NCBI RefSeq assembly: GCF_004115155.1
Contig: NZ_RDSM01000002.1
Location: 248,001 to 312,000, forward strand
Source of the DNA: Granulicella sibirica
GTDB taxonomy: Bacteria; Acidobacteriota; Terriglobia; Terriglobales; Acidobacteriaceae
DNA length: 64,000 nt
Reading direction: 5' to 3'
Of this stretch, positions 18,807 to 27,773 are shown piece after piece (the first letter of the stretch is position 1; each line of letters opens with the position of its first letter). Below the pieces are notes generated by a model. That model did not search any database and was not told the DNA's origin. It worked only from the letters and a program-made list of their open reading frames with translations. A program made the position numbers and the translations under genes.

Positions 18807-19403
18807 ATGCGAGTCGACATCATACCCGGAGCCCGCTTCCCTGATTACCAGTTAACCGACCACACCGCGACACGACGGAAACTCTCCGAACTTCAGGCTG
18901 CGGATCCCATGATCGTCGTGCTCAGTCGGGGAGGCTTCTGCCCAAAGGATCGACGCCAGGCGGAAGGGCTCCTCCAGCTACATCGTGAAATGGAAGTTGG
19001 CTACTGCCGCCTCGTCACCATCAGCACGGATAACCTTACGGAGACGAATGAATACCGCAACGGAGTCGGTGCTCACTGGCCTTTCCTGTCCGACGCTGGC
19101 CGTGTTATCCAAAAGGATCTCGACATCGCCGAATACACGGACACTTTGCACAATCCAATGATCCCCCACGTTGTTGTGCTTGAGCCGGATCTCATCATCC
19201 ACAAGATCTATAGCGGGTACTGGTTCTTTGGAAGGCCCACCATGGAGGACTTGCGCCAGGATCTGCGGGCTGTCACCAGGAAATGCAGGCCGGATTGGGA
19301 CATTACGACGCCCGAGATGAAACGTGCGTGGCAGGAAGGTCGCAAGGAGCTGTTTTACCCATACGGCAAGACGTATGCCGAGACGATCCGTGATAAGGAC
19401 TGA
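18807..19403 (+). CDS. Redoxin-domain (peroxiredoxin-like) protein with a single active-site cysteine
   Basis: 198 residues with a thioredoxin fold. It starts MRVDIIPGARFPDYQLTDH, the peroxiredoxin-like N-terminus. LSRGGFCPKDRRQAEGL contains one cysteine in the position of the CPxC or CPFCR pairs of relatives; the second cysteine is replaced by aspartate. LSDAGRVIQKDLDIAEYTD is another AhpC/TSA-type element, and the C-terminal 60 residues are specific. AAGGAG is 11 bases upstream of the chosen ATG. It lies near the redox-type sigma module and ends facing a TetR gene. Peroxidase activity is likely but not certain. Confidence 0.8.
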   Translation: MRVDIIPGARFPDYQLTDHTATRRKLSELQAADPMIVVLSRGGFCPKDRRQAEGLLQLHREMEVGYCRLVTISTDNLTETNEYRNGVGAHWPFLSDAGRVIQKDLDIAEYTDTLHNPMIPHVVVLEPDLIIHKIYSGYWFFGRPTMEDLRQDLRAVTRKCRPDWDITTPEMKRAWQEGRKELFYPYGKTYAETIRDKD

Positions 19404-19574
19404 TATGCGCGGCCAATACAAGAGAGAACACGCCACGGAGACTTAGACCGAAGATAACAACTCTCCTAAGCCGACTATCATGCCTGTACACGAGGGGCCG
19501 AGGACTCGTCGCTCTGGGCTGACGGCGTGATCAGCGCTCCAGCGCGACGGCTATCCGATCAAGCCGGCGATCAA

Positions 19575-20177
19575 CTACTTCGATAGCTGGGATATCTCCC
19601 GAAAGACTTCATCGATCAACTCGAGCATCGGCCGGTCCTGTTGCTCCACCCACGTCGTCGAGCAGAGCTGCGTCGCAGAGAGGGTGATGCTGGCCAGAAT
19701 ACGGTCCTGGAGTGAGCGAATTCCCTTGCGCTTCGCCCGCAGGCTGAAGGCCCCCGCAAGCCTGTCCTCTACCTCGGACACAGCGAGATACTGTGCGCTT
19801 CGAGCCGCTGGGCTTCGCCGTCCAACATGGATCACGCGCTCCGTCGTCTCGGAGGGGAAGTGAGGAGCCAGCACCTCGCTCACGGCGAGCTTCGCACTCT
19901 CCAGAGGGGAGGCACCGGCTTTCTGCCTGGCGATCGCCTCCTCCAGCGCAGCGCCATAGCTCCGAATCGTGGCGGACATAAGGTCTTCCTTCGAGGAGAA
20001 ATATCGAAAGAAGGTCCGCCGAGAAATACCCGCTTCGGATGCAATCTGTTCCACGGTGACGTTCTCGAACCCGGCGGAATAAAAGAGATTGACCGCCGCC
20101 TTCCAGATCTCCGTGCGCACCAGCTCCTGCTTTTTCGTTTGCATGGAGTCCGGCGAAAGATGTGCTGACGAAGCCAT
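19575..20177 (-). CDS. TetR-family repressor of the adjacent efflux operon
   Basis: 200 residues. The N-terminal HTH spans about 20-65 (ELVRTEIWKAAVNLFYSAGFENVTVEQIASEAGISRRTFFRYFSSKEDLM), with a C-terminal ligand-binding helical domain lacking recognisable signatures. It is divergent from the MFP-RND-TolC operon, with 140 bases between the starts. A palindrome sits in the spacer of the operon promoter (20245-20259) and a half-site (TGGCAC, 20198-20203) lies nearer its own start. Both fit a repressor of the pump and of itself that is released by pump substrates. Confidence 0.92.
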   Translation of the reverse strand: MASSAHLSPDSMQTKKQELVRTEIWKAAVNLFYSAGFENVTVEQIASEAGISRRTFFRYFSSKEDLMSATIRSYGAALEEAIARQKAGASPLESAKLAVSEVLAPHFPSETTERVIHVGRRSPAARSAQYLAVSEVEDRLAGAFSLRAKRKGIRSLQDRILASITLSATQLCSTTWVEQQDRPMLELIDEVFREISQLSK

Positions 20178-20237
20178 TGGTCCAGTCTACGACAAGTTGG
20201 CACTTTTAGCTCAGTGAGACCTAATTGGCTCAATAGG

Positions 20238-20266
20238 TTGACAGTGGCACTGTGTGCCATTATTCT
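20238..20266 (+). promoter_or_regulatory. Sigma-70 promoter with TetR operator in its spacer
   Basis: TTGACA (20238-20243), an exact 17-base spacer, then TATTCT (20261-20266). The spacer holds TGGCAC-TGT-GTGCCA (20245-20259), a perfect 6+6 palindrome, so a bound repressor would block polymerase. It lies 52 bases before the membrane-fusion gene. Confidence 0.75.
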
Positions 20267-20317
20267 GAGTTTGCCTGTGAGATCAAGATTCAGAAGGAAG
20301 AGCAGGGGACTATACCT

Positions 20318-21628
20318 ATGCACCACCAAAGACGTGCCATAGAAGGGCAGCGCTGGCGGGAGTTCAGCCTCATCGCATGCTGCGCCCTTTCGCTCGGCAC
20401 AGGATGTAAGAAGCAGGTGAACGCGGCGACCGAGACAAAAGCGCAGGCGATCGAAGTGACGGCCATCCGGGCAGCCGGCAGACAGGTTCCGGTAACGCTC
20501 GCAGAGACTGGCAGTTTCGTAGCGGATGAGGCCTCGAAGGTGGCGCCACCGGTAGCCGGCCGTGTCTTCAAGACCCCGGTCAACGTCGGCACCTTCGTCA
20601 AGACGGGCGACGTTTTGTGCGAACTCGATCATCGTGATGCTGAGCTGAAGCTTGTGCAGATGCGGGCGCAGCTTGCGGAAGCAACTGCGGGTCTTCGCCA
20701 GTCGGAGTCGAGGATCGGTCTTGGGTCCGGAGGCTTCGATCCCGCGAAAGTTCCCGAGGTCGCGGGTGCCCGCGCCAACTATGAATCTTCTGAGGCCCAG
20801 GCACAGCTTGCGGCGGCGGATGCGAAGCGATACGCCAACCTCATCGCCACCGGTGACACCTCGCAGAGCGTCTACGAGAAGATGCGGACGCAGGCGGAAA
20901 CAGCGGCAGCCCAGGCAAATGCCTCACGCCAACAGTACGAGTCCGCGCTCAACTCCGCGAAGCAGGGCTATCAGGCGGTCAACTCCTCGCAGGCCTCTCT
21001 CGACGCCATGCGAGCCCAGGTTTCGCAGGCCGAAAAAGCCCTCGCCGACACCACTATTCGCGCGCCATTCGACGGCTTCGTCAGTGCGCGCCCCGTATCC
21101 GTTGGCGAATGGGTCGCCACAACGAACACTGTCGCGACCGTGGTGCGGGTCGGCGTGCTCAAGCTTCAACTGCAGACGCCCGAAAGGAATGCCGCAGGGC
21201 TCAAGATGGGTATGCCGGTGACCGCGCGTGTCGCTGCCTACGGTGACCGCGACTTCGTCGGAGAGACTTCAGCCATCAATCCGGCAGTGAATCCGGACTC
21301 CCGCTCCTTCATCCTTGAAGCGCGTTTCCAGAACACCGATAACTCCCTCCGTCCGGGGATGTTCTCGACGGCACGCGTCGTGCTTCCCGGCACGGAGGCC
21401 GCTGTCTTCTTGCCCAAGTCCACCGTCTTACGTGACCGCACCACGGACTCGAACCAGATCTACGTCCTCGACGGAGGGAAAGCTCATCTCCGTATCGTCA
21501 CGCTTGGCGAAATCGACAACAATCAGGTACGCGTCCTCTCCGGCCTCACTGCCAACGAGATGGTCGCAACCAGCCGTCAGTCCGAACTCTATGATGGCGC
21601 GCCCGTCGACATCCACGGAAAGCGATAG
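20318..21628 (+). CDS. RND efflux membrane-fusion protein (AcrA/HlyD family)
   Basis: Periplasmic adaptor linking the inner-membrane pump to the TolC channel. The 436 residues have a signal segment FSLIACCALSLGTGC (a lipobox-like cysteine, though glycine at -3 is not ideal), then a barrel-sandwich domain with VAPPVAGRVFKTPVNVGTFVKTGDVLCELD. A long coiled-coil hairpin (about 110-235, rich in Ala and Gln) follows, then ADTTIRAPFDGFVSARPVSVGEWV, the beta-barrel domain and the membrane-proximal domain (LPKSTVLRDRTTDSNQIYVLD). The ATG at 20318 follows CAGGGGA; the frame extends 66 bases upstream but would overlap the promoter. First gene of the pump operon, 8 bases before the RND gene. Confidence 0.93.
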   Translation: MHHQRRAIEGQRWREFSLIACCALSLGTGCKKQVNAATETKAQAIEVTAIRAAGRQVPVTLAETGSFVADEASKVAPPVAGRVFKTPVNVGTFVKTGDVLCELDHRDAELKLVQMRAQLAEATAGLRQSESRIGLGSGGFDPAKVPEVAGARANYESSEAQAQLAAADAKRYANLIATGDTSQSVYEKMRTQAETAAAQANASRQQYESALNSAKQGYQAVNSSQASLDAMRAQVSQAEKALADTTIRAPFDGFVSARPVSVGEWVATTNTVATVVRVGVLKLQLQTPERNAAGLKMGMPVTARVAAYGDRDFVGETSAINPAVNPDSRSFILEARFQNTDNSLRPGMFSTARVVLPGTEAAVFLPKSTVLRDRTTDSNQIYVLDGGKAHLRIVTLGEIDNNQVRVLSGLTANEMVATSRQSELYDGAPVDIHGKR

Positions 21629-21636
21629 GTGACGTC

Positions 21637-24600
21637 ATGCACGGTCTAGCGCAACTCTGTGTCCGCCGCCCGGTCTTCGCCACGATGCTGATCATGTCCC
21701 TGGTCGTGGTCGGGGCTTTCTCTTACTTCAGCCTCGGCGTCGATCTCGTGCCTAAGGTTGATATTCCGGTGGTGTCCATCTCCGTCTCGGATCCGGGCGC
21801 ATCGCCGGAGGAGCTTGAGACCGAAATTACAAAAAAGATCGAAGATGCCGTCAACACTATTAGCGGGATCGATGAGTTACGGTCCACTTCTTCTGAAGGA
21901 ATCTCGCTGGTCGTCATCAGCTTCGATCTCTCAAAAGATGGCGACGTAGCCGCGCAAGAGGTCCAGAACAAGATCAACCTCATCCGCAACGATCTGCCGC
22001 AAAATGCCAAGGCGCCCGTGGTGCAGAAGTTCGATCCTGATGCCACGCCCGTCATGCAGATTGCGGTCTCCGCGCCTCGCTCTCTTCGCGACCTCACGCT
22101 CATCGCGGATAAGCTCATCAAGCAGAAGCTGGAGAACGCGCGCGGCGTCGGTCAGATACAACTCGTCGGCGGAGCTCGCCGCGAGATACACGTCGACGCT
22201 AACCCGGAGTTACTCAAAGCCTTCGGTCTCACCATCAACGATGTTGTCAACGCTGTACGAGAGCAGAACTTCGAACTCCCAGGCGGATCGCTCAACGCAG
22301 GTGCGCGGGAGTTCACCGTGCGCACCATGGGCAAGGCAACCGACGTGCGGCAGTTCAACGATATCGCCATTGGGATACGCAATGGTTATGTCGTCAAAGT
22401 AAGTGACATAGGGACCGCCGAAGATAGCTACGAAGAGCCGCGAACCTCCGGTCGACTGAACGGCACACCGGCGATTACGCTTGTCGTGTCGAAGCAATCC
22501 GGTGCGAACTCTGTCGCCACCGCCGAAGAAGTAAAGGATCGGCTGGCCGAGGTAGAACCGACCCTTCCCAAAGACGTCCGGGTCCGCATCGTCGCCGATC
22601 AGTCTGTCTTCATCAACGCTGCCATCGAAGCGATCAAGCATCACCTCATCGAAGGCAGTTTCTTCGCATGCGTCATCATCTATCTCTTCCTTGCGAACTG
22701 GCGCACAACCCTGATCGCAGCCATCGCGATTCCAACATCCATTATCTCGACCTTCGCCCTCATGAAAGCGATGGGATTTACGCTCAACCAGATCACCATG
22801 CTTGCGCTAACGTTGATGGTGGGCATCGTGATCGATGACGCGATCATCGTGCTGGAGAACATCTATCGCTTTATCGAAGAGAAAGGTATGTCTCCCTTCG
22901 AAGCAGCCATTGAAGGCACAAAGGAGATCGGTCTCGCCGTGATGGCGACCACGTTTTCACTTCTCGCCGTCTTTCTGCCGGTCGGATTCATGGGCGGCAT
23001 CGTGGGCCGCTTCATGAGCTCGTTCGGCTTCACCTCTGCCTTCGCCATTGCCGTGTCGCTGATTGTGTCCTTTACGCTTACTCCGATGCTGTGTTCGCGC
23101 TTCGTCAAGGTGCGTCCGGCGTCAGAGCGGCACGAAGCCAGTTCGAAGGAATCGAAACTCTTTCAGTTCATCAACGGGCGCTACATGCGTCTGCTGCAAT
23201 GGTCGATGGCGCATCGCAAGGCAGTGCTCATCACCTGCGGCTGCGTTATCCTGAGCACCATCCCGCTCTTCATCATGGTCGGCAAGGACTTCACGCCTAC
23301 CGACGATCAGTCTCAATTCAATGTTTTGGTCCGTGCACCAGAAGGAACGTCGCTCGCCTCAACAACACAGGAGGCGGAGGCCATCGCTCAATCCATTCGG
23401 AGGCTGCCCGGCGTTCAGAACACACTGACGAGCGCGGGCGGTGGCACGGACGGCGCAGTCAACAGCGCCTCCATCTTCGTAACGCTTATCGACGTGGGCA
23501 AGCGCCACGACTCGCAGGAGCAACTCATGCAGAAGACCCGCGCCCTGCTCAAGACCTTCCCCAACCTGCAAACCAGCGTGGAACTCGTAGCGACCATCAG
23601 CAATGGAGCAAGTAATGCGCAGGTGCAGTACTTTATCGGCGGACCCGACCTCGCCAAGCTGGCGCAGTACTCGGATGACCTTCTCGCTCGCATGAAGAAG
23701 ATTCCCGGTGTCACCGATGCGGACTCTACCCTGCGCAGCGGCAAGCCCGAGATACGGCTTGATATCGACCGTGCGAAGGCAGCCGACCTTGGCGTATCCG
23801 TCAACAGTATCGAGCAGGCGCTCAACACGCTCATCGCGGGTGAAACCGTGTCGACCTTCAACGCAGGCGACGACCAGTACGATGTGCGTGTTCGAGCCGG
23901 CGAACAATATCGCACACGCGAAGAGGAGTTGAAGAAGATGACCGTCTTCTCCACCCGACAGCTTGGCTCAGTCGGCCTCGACGAAGTTGTCTCGACGACG
24001 GCGGCCACCGGACCCTCTTCCATCAATCGCATCGCACGTGAACGCCAGGTCACCCTGAGCTGCAACATCCTTCCCGGCTACTCTCAGTCAGCCATTCTAA
24101 GTGCGCTGCAGAAGCAGGCAGATGAGTTGCACATGGAGCCCGGCTATCACACTGGCCTCGCCGGCACGTCGAAGGAACTTGGCCGCGCCGGGTACTACTT
24201 CCTCGTGGCCGTCTCGCTCACCTTCATCTTCATGTACATCGTGCTGGCGGCGCAGTTCGAGTCGTTCATCCATCCCATCACGATCCTCCTCACGCTTCCA
24301 CTTGCGGTCCCGTTCGGCATCCTCTCGCTCCTGCTCGCGGGCCAGTCCGTGAACTTGTTTTCGCTTCTTGGCTTGTTACTCCTCTTCGGCATCGTCAAGA
24401 AGAACGCCATCCTGCAGATCGACCATACCAACGGCCTTCGCGCAACCGGTATGCCTCGCGCTCAAGCCATCCTGCAGGCGAACACGGACCGCCTGCGCCC
24501 GATCCTCATGACGACCCTCGCGCTCGTCGCGGGGATGCTGCCTCTCATCATCTCAAGCGGCACCGGTTCAGCATCAAACCGTTCCATCGGCGTACTTGTC

Positions 24601-24798
24601 GTTGGCGGCCAAACGTTGTGCCTGTTGCTTACTCTGGTCGCAGTCCCGGTCTTCTACTCCTTCTTTGAAGACCTCGCGGCTCACCCATTATGGAGACGAC
24701 CCGCAGCAGCCGCGCATAAGGTTTTCGCAAGGCTCAACCCCATTCGCTCACGGATCGGAACAATGCGGAACCCTCGTCCAGAAGGGCCGGTCGCATGA
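21637..24798 (+). CDS. RND multidrug efflux pump, inner-membrane permease (HAE1 family)
   Basis: Proton-driven exporter of 1053 residues, full length for AcrB-type pumps. N-terminal VRRPVFATMLIMSLVVVGAFSYFSLGVDLVPKVDIP; then two large periplasmic loops and 12 helices. The proton-relay aspartates are in GIVIDDAIIVLENIYR (about 395-410) and the paired lysine in LFGIVKKNAILQIDH (about 914-925). GRFMSSFGFTSAFAIAVSLIVSFTLTPMLCSR is the helix 5-6 signature. The class of substrates (hydrophobic or amphiphilic drugs, solvents) follows from the HAE1 motif. The last 4 bases overlap the start of the TolC gene. Confidence 0.96.
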   Translation: MHGLAQLCVRRPVFATMLIMSLVVVGAFSYFSLGVDLVPKVDIPVVSISVSDPGASPEELETEITKKIEDAVNTISGIDELRSTSSEGISLVVISFDLSKDGDVAAQEVQNKINLIRNDLPQNAKAPVVQKFDPDATPVMQIAVSAPRSLRDLTLIADKLIKQKLENARGVGQIQLVGGARREIHVDANPELLKAFGLTINDVVNAVREQNFELPGGSLNAGAREFTVRTMGKATDVRQFNDIAIGIRNGYVVKVSDIGTAEDSYEEPRTSGRLNGTPAITLVVSKQSGANSVATAEEVKDRLAEVEPTLPKDVRVRIVADQSVFINAAIEAIKHHLIEGSFFACVIIYLFLANWRTTLIAAIAIPTSIISTFALMKAMGFTLNQITMLALTLMVGIVIDDAIIVLENIYRFIEEKGMSPFEAAIEGTKEIGLAVMATTFSLLAVFLPVGFMGGIVGRFMSSFGFTSAFAIAVSLIVSFTLTPMLCSRFVKVRPASERHEASSKESKLFQFINGRYMRLLQWSMAHRKAVLITCGCVILSTIPLFIMVGKDFTPTDDQSQFNVLVRAPEGTSLASTTQEAEAIAQSIRRLPGVQNTLTSAGGGTDGAVNSASIFVTLIDVGKRHDSQEQLMQKTRALLKTFPNLQTSVELVATISNGASNAQVQYFIGGPDLAKLAQYSDDLLARMKKIPGVTDADSTLRSGKPEIRLDIDRAKAADLGVSVNSIEQALNTLIAGETVSTFNAGDDQYDVRVRAGEQYRTREEELKKMTVFSTRQLGSVGLDEVVSTTAATGPSSINRIARERQVTLSCNILPGYSQSAILSALQKQADELHMEPGYHTGLAGTSKELGRAGYYFLVAVSLTFIFMYIVLAAQFESFIHPITILLTLPLAVPFGILSLLLAGQSVNLFSLLGLLLLFGIVKKNAILQIDHTNGLRATGMPRAQAILQANTDRLRPILMTTLALVAGMLPLIISSGTGSASNRSIGVLVVGGQTLCLLLTLVAVPVFYSFFEDLAAHPLWRRPAAAAHKVFARLNPIRSRIGTMRNPRPEGPVA

Positions 24799-26525
24799 AG
24801 ATCCTGCTCGCCCTAACCTTTTTCCTTGGCTTGAACGTAGAAGCCCAGTCGACCCTCGGTAGAGGGAATGATCCTGTCCCACCGCCGCTCCCGCCATCCG
24901 CGCCACTGCAGCTTGCGCCACGTCTTGGCATTACAGGCGATGTCGATATCACGCTCACAGATATCATCCGCGCGGCCCTCGCGAACAACCGCGACATCGA
25001 GGTCTCGCGCATCGCCAACATCAAAAGCGTGCTTGGCGTGAAGTCCGCGAAGGGATACTTCGATCCGGTCGTCGGAGGCACAGGCTACAAACTCAGAAAT
25101 GTATCTCCGCAGTCTTCATCGCTGGGCGGAGGAACGAACGGACGTCTGACCCAGAAGGAGCTCTTCGCCGACCCGCAGATCAACGGGAGCTCTCCATGGC
25201 TCGGCTCGACGTACAAGCTGGACCTCTCGTCCTCCCGCCAGGAGAGCGATAGCACTTTCAATACGTTGAATCCCACCTATGTCACGTCGGCGAACCTGAA
25301 CCTCGTGCAGCCCCTCTGGGGCGGGCTCCTCTTCGACGCCAATCGAGAACGCGTGGCTGTCGCGAAGAAGAGCCGGACGCAGACCCAGGAGCAATTTCGC
25401 GATCAGGTCATCACCGTGACCACGCAAGCCATTCGCGCTTATTGGGAGTTAGAGTACGCGCAGCGCAGCGTTGAAGTACAGACCGAAGCGGTGCGCCTCG
25501 CCGAGCAGCAGGACGCAAGCAACCGTCGCCAGGTCGCGCAAGGCATTGAGGCTCCCGTCGACGTCATCCAGACCCAGACGCAGATATCTACTTACCAGCA
25601 AAACGTCTTCAATGCGCAGGAGCAACTTACCCGCGCGGAGAATACGTTGAAGGCCCTAGTCCTCCCAAACCGCGATGACCCACTATGGAGTACCGCGCTT
25701 CACACAAAGATCGACCTCGGAGAAGCGGACGCAACTCCTCCGCTCGACGAGGCGATGCATCAAGCTCTTACCCATCGCCCCGATGTCTCTGCCGGACGCA
25801 TCGGCATTCAGCTCAGTGAGCTCGATGCGCGTCTCGCCAAGGAACAGGTAAAGCCTCAGATCAACCTAACCGCGCAGCTTAGCTCGCAGGGGCTCGCAGG
25901 ACAAACCGTAGCGCAGACCACGGACATCTTCTCCGCACTCTTTGGTCCCATCATCGACAGGGTAAACACCCTTTCCGCCGCCGCCGGTCTTCCGCCGGTC
26001 TCTTCGTCCACGGGGGGGACGAGCACGATCCCACCCATCTTCGTCGGCGGCTACGGACAATCTCTTTCGAACCTGCGAGCGGGATCCTTTCCTATCGTGA
26101 AAGTAGGTCTGCAGGTCTCAATTCCCATTCGCAATCGCACCGCGATCGCCCAGTCAGGAATTGCCGAGCAGAACAAGCGTCAGTCCATCACGCAGCAGCA
26201 GCGACTCGAGATGAACGTCGAAAGCGATGTCCGCAACACCCTGCAACAACTCGTCAATTCAAGGCTCGTTCTGACTGCCTCACAACGCGCACGTGCCTTG
26301 GCCGAGCAGCAACTCGCAAGCGAACAGAGGCAGTTACAGGCTGGAACCTCTTCGGTGTATCTTGTCCTGCAGCGGCAGAACGAACTGGTGAGCGCGAAGC
26401 TGCGCGAGATTCGCGCAACGGCGGATTGCGGAGAGGCCGAGGCAGACTTCGATCGAGCCACGGCAAACACGCTGACGAAACAAAACATCGACATCGCCGC
26501 CGTTGATAAGGGCAAGATTAGCTGA
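24795..26525 (+). CDS. TolC-family outer-membrane efflux channel
   Basis: 576 residues with an N-terminal signal peptide (MKILLALTFFLGLNVEAQS) and the duplicated OEP domain of TolC-like trimers. ITLTDIIRAALANNRDIEVSRIAN opens the first repeat, and the second ends with QLQAGTSSVYLVLQRQNELVSAKLREIRATADCGEAEADFDRATA. A Gly/Ser/Thr-rich insert around 375-425 is unusual but is likely a periplasmic loop. ATGA overlap with the RND gene shows coupled translation. Completes the tripartite pump; a hairpin terminator follows at 26541. Confidence 0.93.
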   Translation: MKILLALTFFLGLNVEAQSTLGRGNDPVPPPLPPSAPLQLAPRLGITGDVDITLTDIIRAALANNRDIEVSRIANIKSVLGVKSAKGYFDPVVGGTGYKLRNVSPQSSSLGGGTNGRLTQKELFADPQINGSSPWLGSTYKLDLSSSRQESDSTFNTLNPTYVTSANLNLVQPLWGGLLFDANRERVAVAKKSRTQTQEQFRDQVITVTTQAIRAYWELEYAQRSVEVQTEAVRLAEQQDASNRRQVAQGIEAPVDVIQTQTQISTYQQNVFNAQEQLTRAENTLKALVLPNRDDPLWSTALHTKIDLGEADATPPLDEAMHQALTHRPDVSAGRIGIQLSELDARLAKEQVKPQINLTAQLSSQGLAGQTVAQTTDIFSALFGPIIDRVNTLSAAAGLPPVSSSTGGTSTIPPIFVGGYGQSLSNLRAGSFPIVKVGLQVSIPIRNRTAIAQSGIAEQNKRQSITQQQRLEMNVESDVRNTLQQLVNSRLVLTASQRARALAEQQLASEQRQLQAGTSSVYLVLQRQNELVSAKLREIRATADCGEAEADFDRATANTLTKQNIDIAAVDKGKIS

Positions 26526-26540
26526 GATTCCAGGACGGAT

Positions 26541-26578
26541 GCGGCCGTGAAAGCGGACAGTCCCGCTATCACGGCCGC
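26541..26578. terminator. Strong hairpin between convergent tolC-like and serC genes
   Basis: GCGGCCGTGA (26541-26550) pairs with TCACGGCCGC (26569-26578). After an A-A mismatch, AGCGG pairs with CCGCT around a 6-nt loop. No T tract on either side, so it may act with Rho or as a transcript stabiliser rather than a classical terminator. Confidence 0.65.
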
Positions 26579-26603
26579 AAGCCACGAGCCTCAAACCTCA
26601 GGC

Positions 26604-27773
26604 TTAAGTAAGCTTTGCCTTGGTAGTCGCAAACGCGTAGTCAAGCCAGGCCAGCAAACTCTCGATATCACTCGTCTCGACCGTAGCGCCACCCCACACC
26701 CGCAGGCCCAGCGGAGCATCCCGGTACGAAGCAATATCGAACCCGGCGTTCTCCTTCTCAACCAGGCTAGTGAAGTCCTTCAAAAACTGCGCCTGTTGCT
26801 TCGCATCCCACGTAACAAATGCTGCATCCACGATCTTCAGGCAGATCGAAGTGCAGGACCGTGTAGCCGGCACTTCCGCGAGAAAGTCAACCCATGAGCT
26901 CTTCGCTTGCCAGTCGACGATCGCCTTCAAATTCGCCTCCGACCGCCGAATCAGCTCCGGCAAGCCCCCAATCGATTTCGCCCAACGCAGACCGTCCAGC
27001 GCATCCTCGACCGCAAGCATCGACGGCGTATTGATCGTCTCGCCCTGGAAGATTCCTTCGATCAGCTTGCCGCTCTTCACCAGCCGAAAGATCTTCGGCA
27101 GCGGACGTCCCGAGTTATAGCTCTCAAGCCGCTCCACTGCGCGCGGGCTGAGCACAAGCATGCCGTGCGCGCCTTCTCCTCCCAGCACCTTCTGCCACGA
27201 CCACGTCGTAACATCCAGCTTCTGCCACGGGAGATCCATCGCGAACGCAGCCGAAGTCGCATCGCAGATCGTGAGCCCCTCCCTCGAGTCCGAAATCCAA
27301 TCCCCATTCGAAACGCGAACCCCGGAGGTAGTCCCGTTCCACGTGAACACGATGTCCCGGCTCGGATCGACCTTTGAGAGGTCGGGAAGCTCGCCATAGC
27401 CAGCCTCGTAGACGTTGAGATCCGTGAGCCGGAGTTGCTTCGTGACGTCTGTCACCCACTCCTTACCAAAGCTCTCCCATGCCAGCACGTCCACGCCGCG
27501 CGCCCCCAGCAGCGACCAGAGCGCCATCTCCACCGCTCCTGTATCCGACCCCGGAACGATCCCGATGCGGTACTCGGCAGGAATGCCCAGGATCTCCCGC
27601 GTCAGTTCGATCACCTCTTGCAGCTTCTGCTTGCCGGGTTTCGAACGATGCGACCGGCCAACGAGCGCGTCGTTCAGCGAAGCAGGCGCCCAGCCGGGCC
27701 GCTTCGCGCACGGGCCGGAGGAGAAATGCGGATTGACAGGCAACGTCGCTGGTTTGTTCGGGAGTTCGGGCAC
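26604..27773 (-). CDS. serC: Phosphoserine transaminase
   Basis: PLP enzyme of serine biosynthesis that converts 3-phosphohydroxypyruvate and glutamate to O-phosphoserine. The 389 residues match the branch that begins with [24 protein letters not shown]. They include [44 protein letters not shown] and the PLP lysine in [17 protein letters not shown]. The start is GTG 27773: AAGGAAA lies 6 bases before it and the resulting VPELPNKP agrees with the family, whereas the longer frame to 27884 adds unrelated residues. It stands alone; no other serine gene is nearby. Confidence 0.93.
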   Translation of the reverse strand: MPELPNKPATLPVNPHFSSGPCAKRPGWAPASLNDALVGRSHRSKPGKQKLQEVIELTREILGIPAEYRIGIVPGSDTGAVEMALWSLLGARGVDVLAWESFGKEWVTDVTKQLRLTDLNVYEAGYGELPDLSKVDPSRDIVFTWNGTTSGVRVSNGDWISDSREGLTICDATSAAFAMDLPWQKLDVTTWSWQKVLGGEGAHGMLVLSPRAVERLESYNSGRPLPKIFRLVKSGKLIEGIFQGETINTPSMLAVEDALDGLRWAKSIGGLPELIRRSEANLKAIVDWQAKSSWVDFLAEVPATRSCTSICLKIVDAAFVTWDAKQQAQFLKDFTSLVEKENAGFDIASYRDAPLGLRVWGGATVETSDIESLLAWLDYAFATTKAKLT

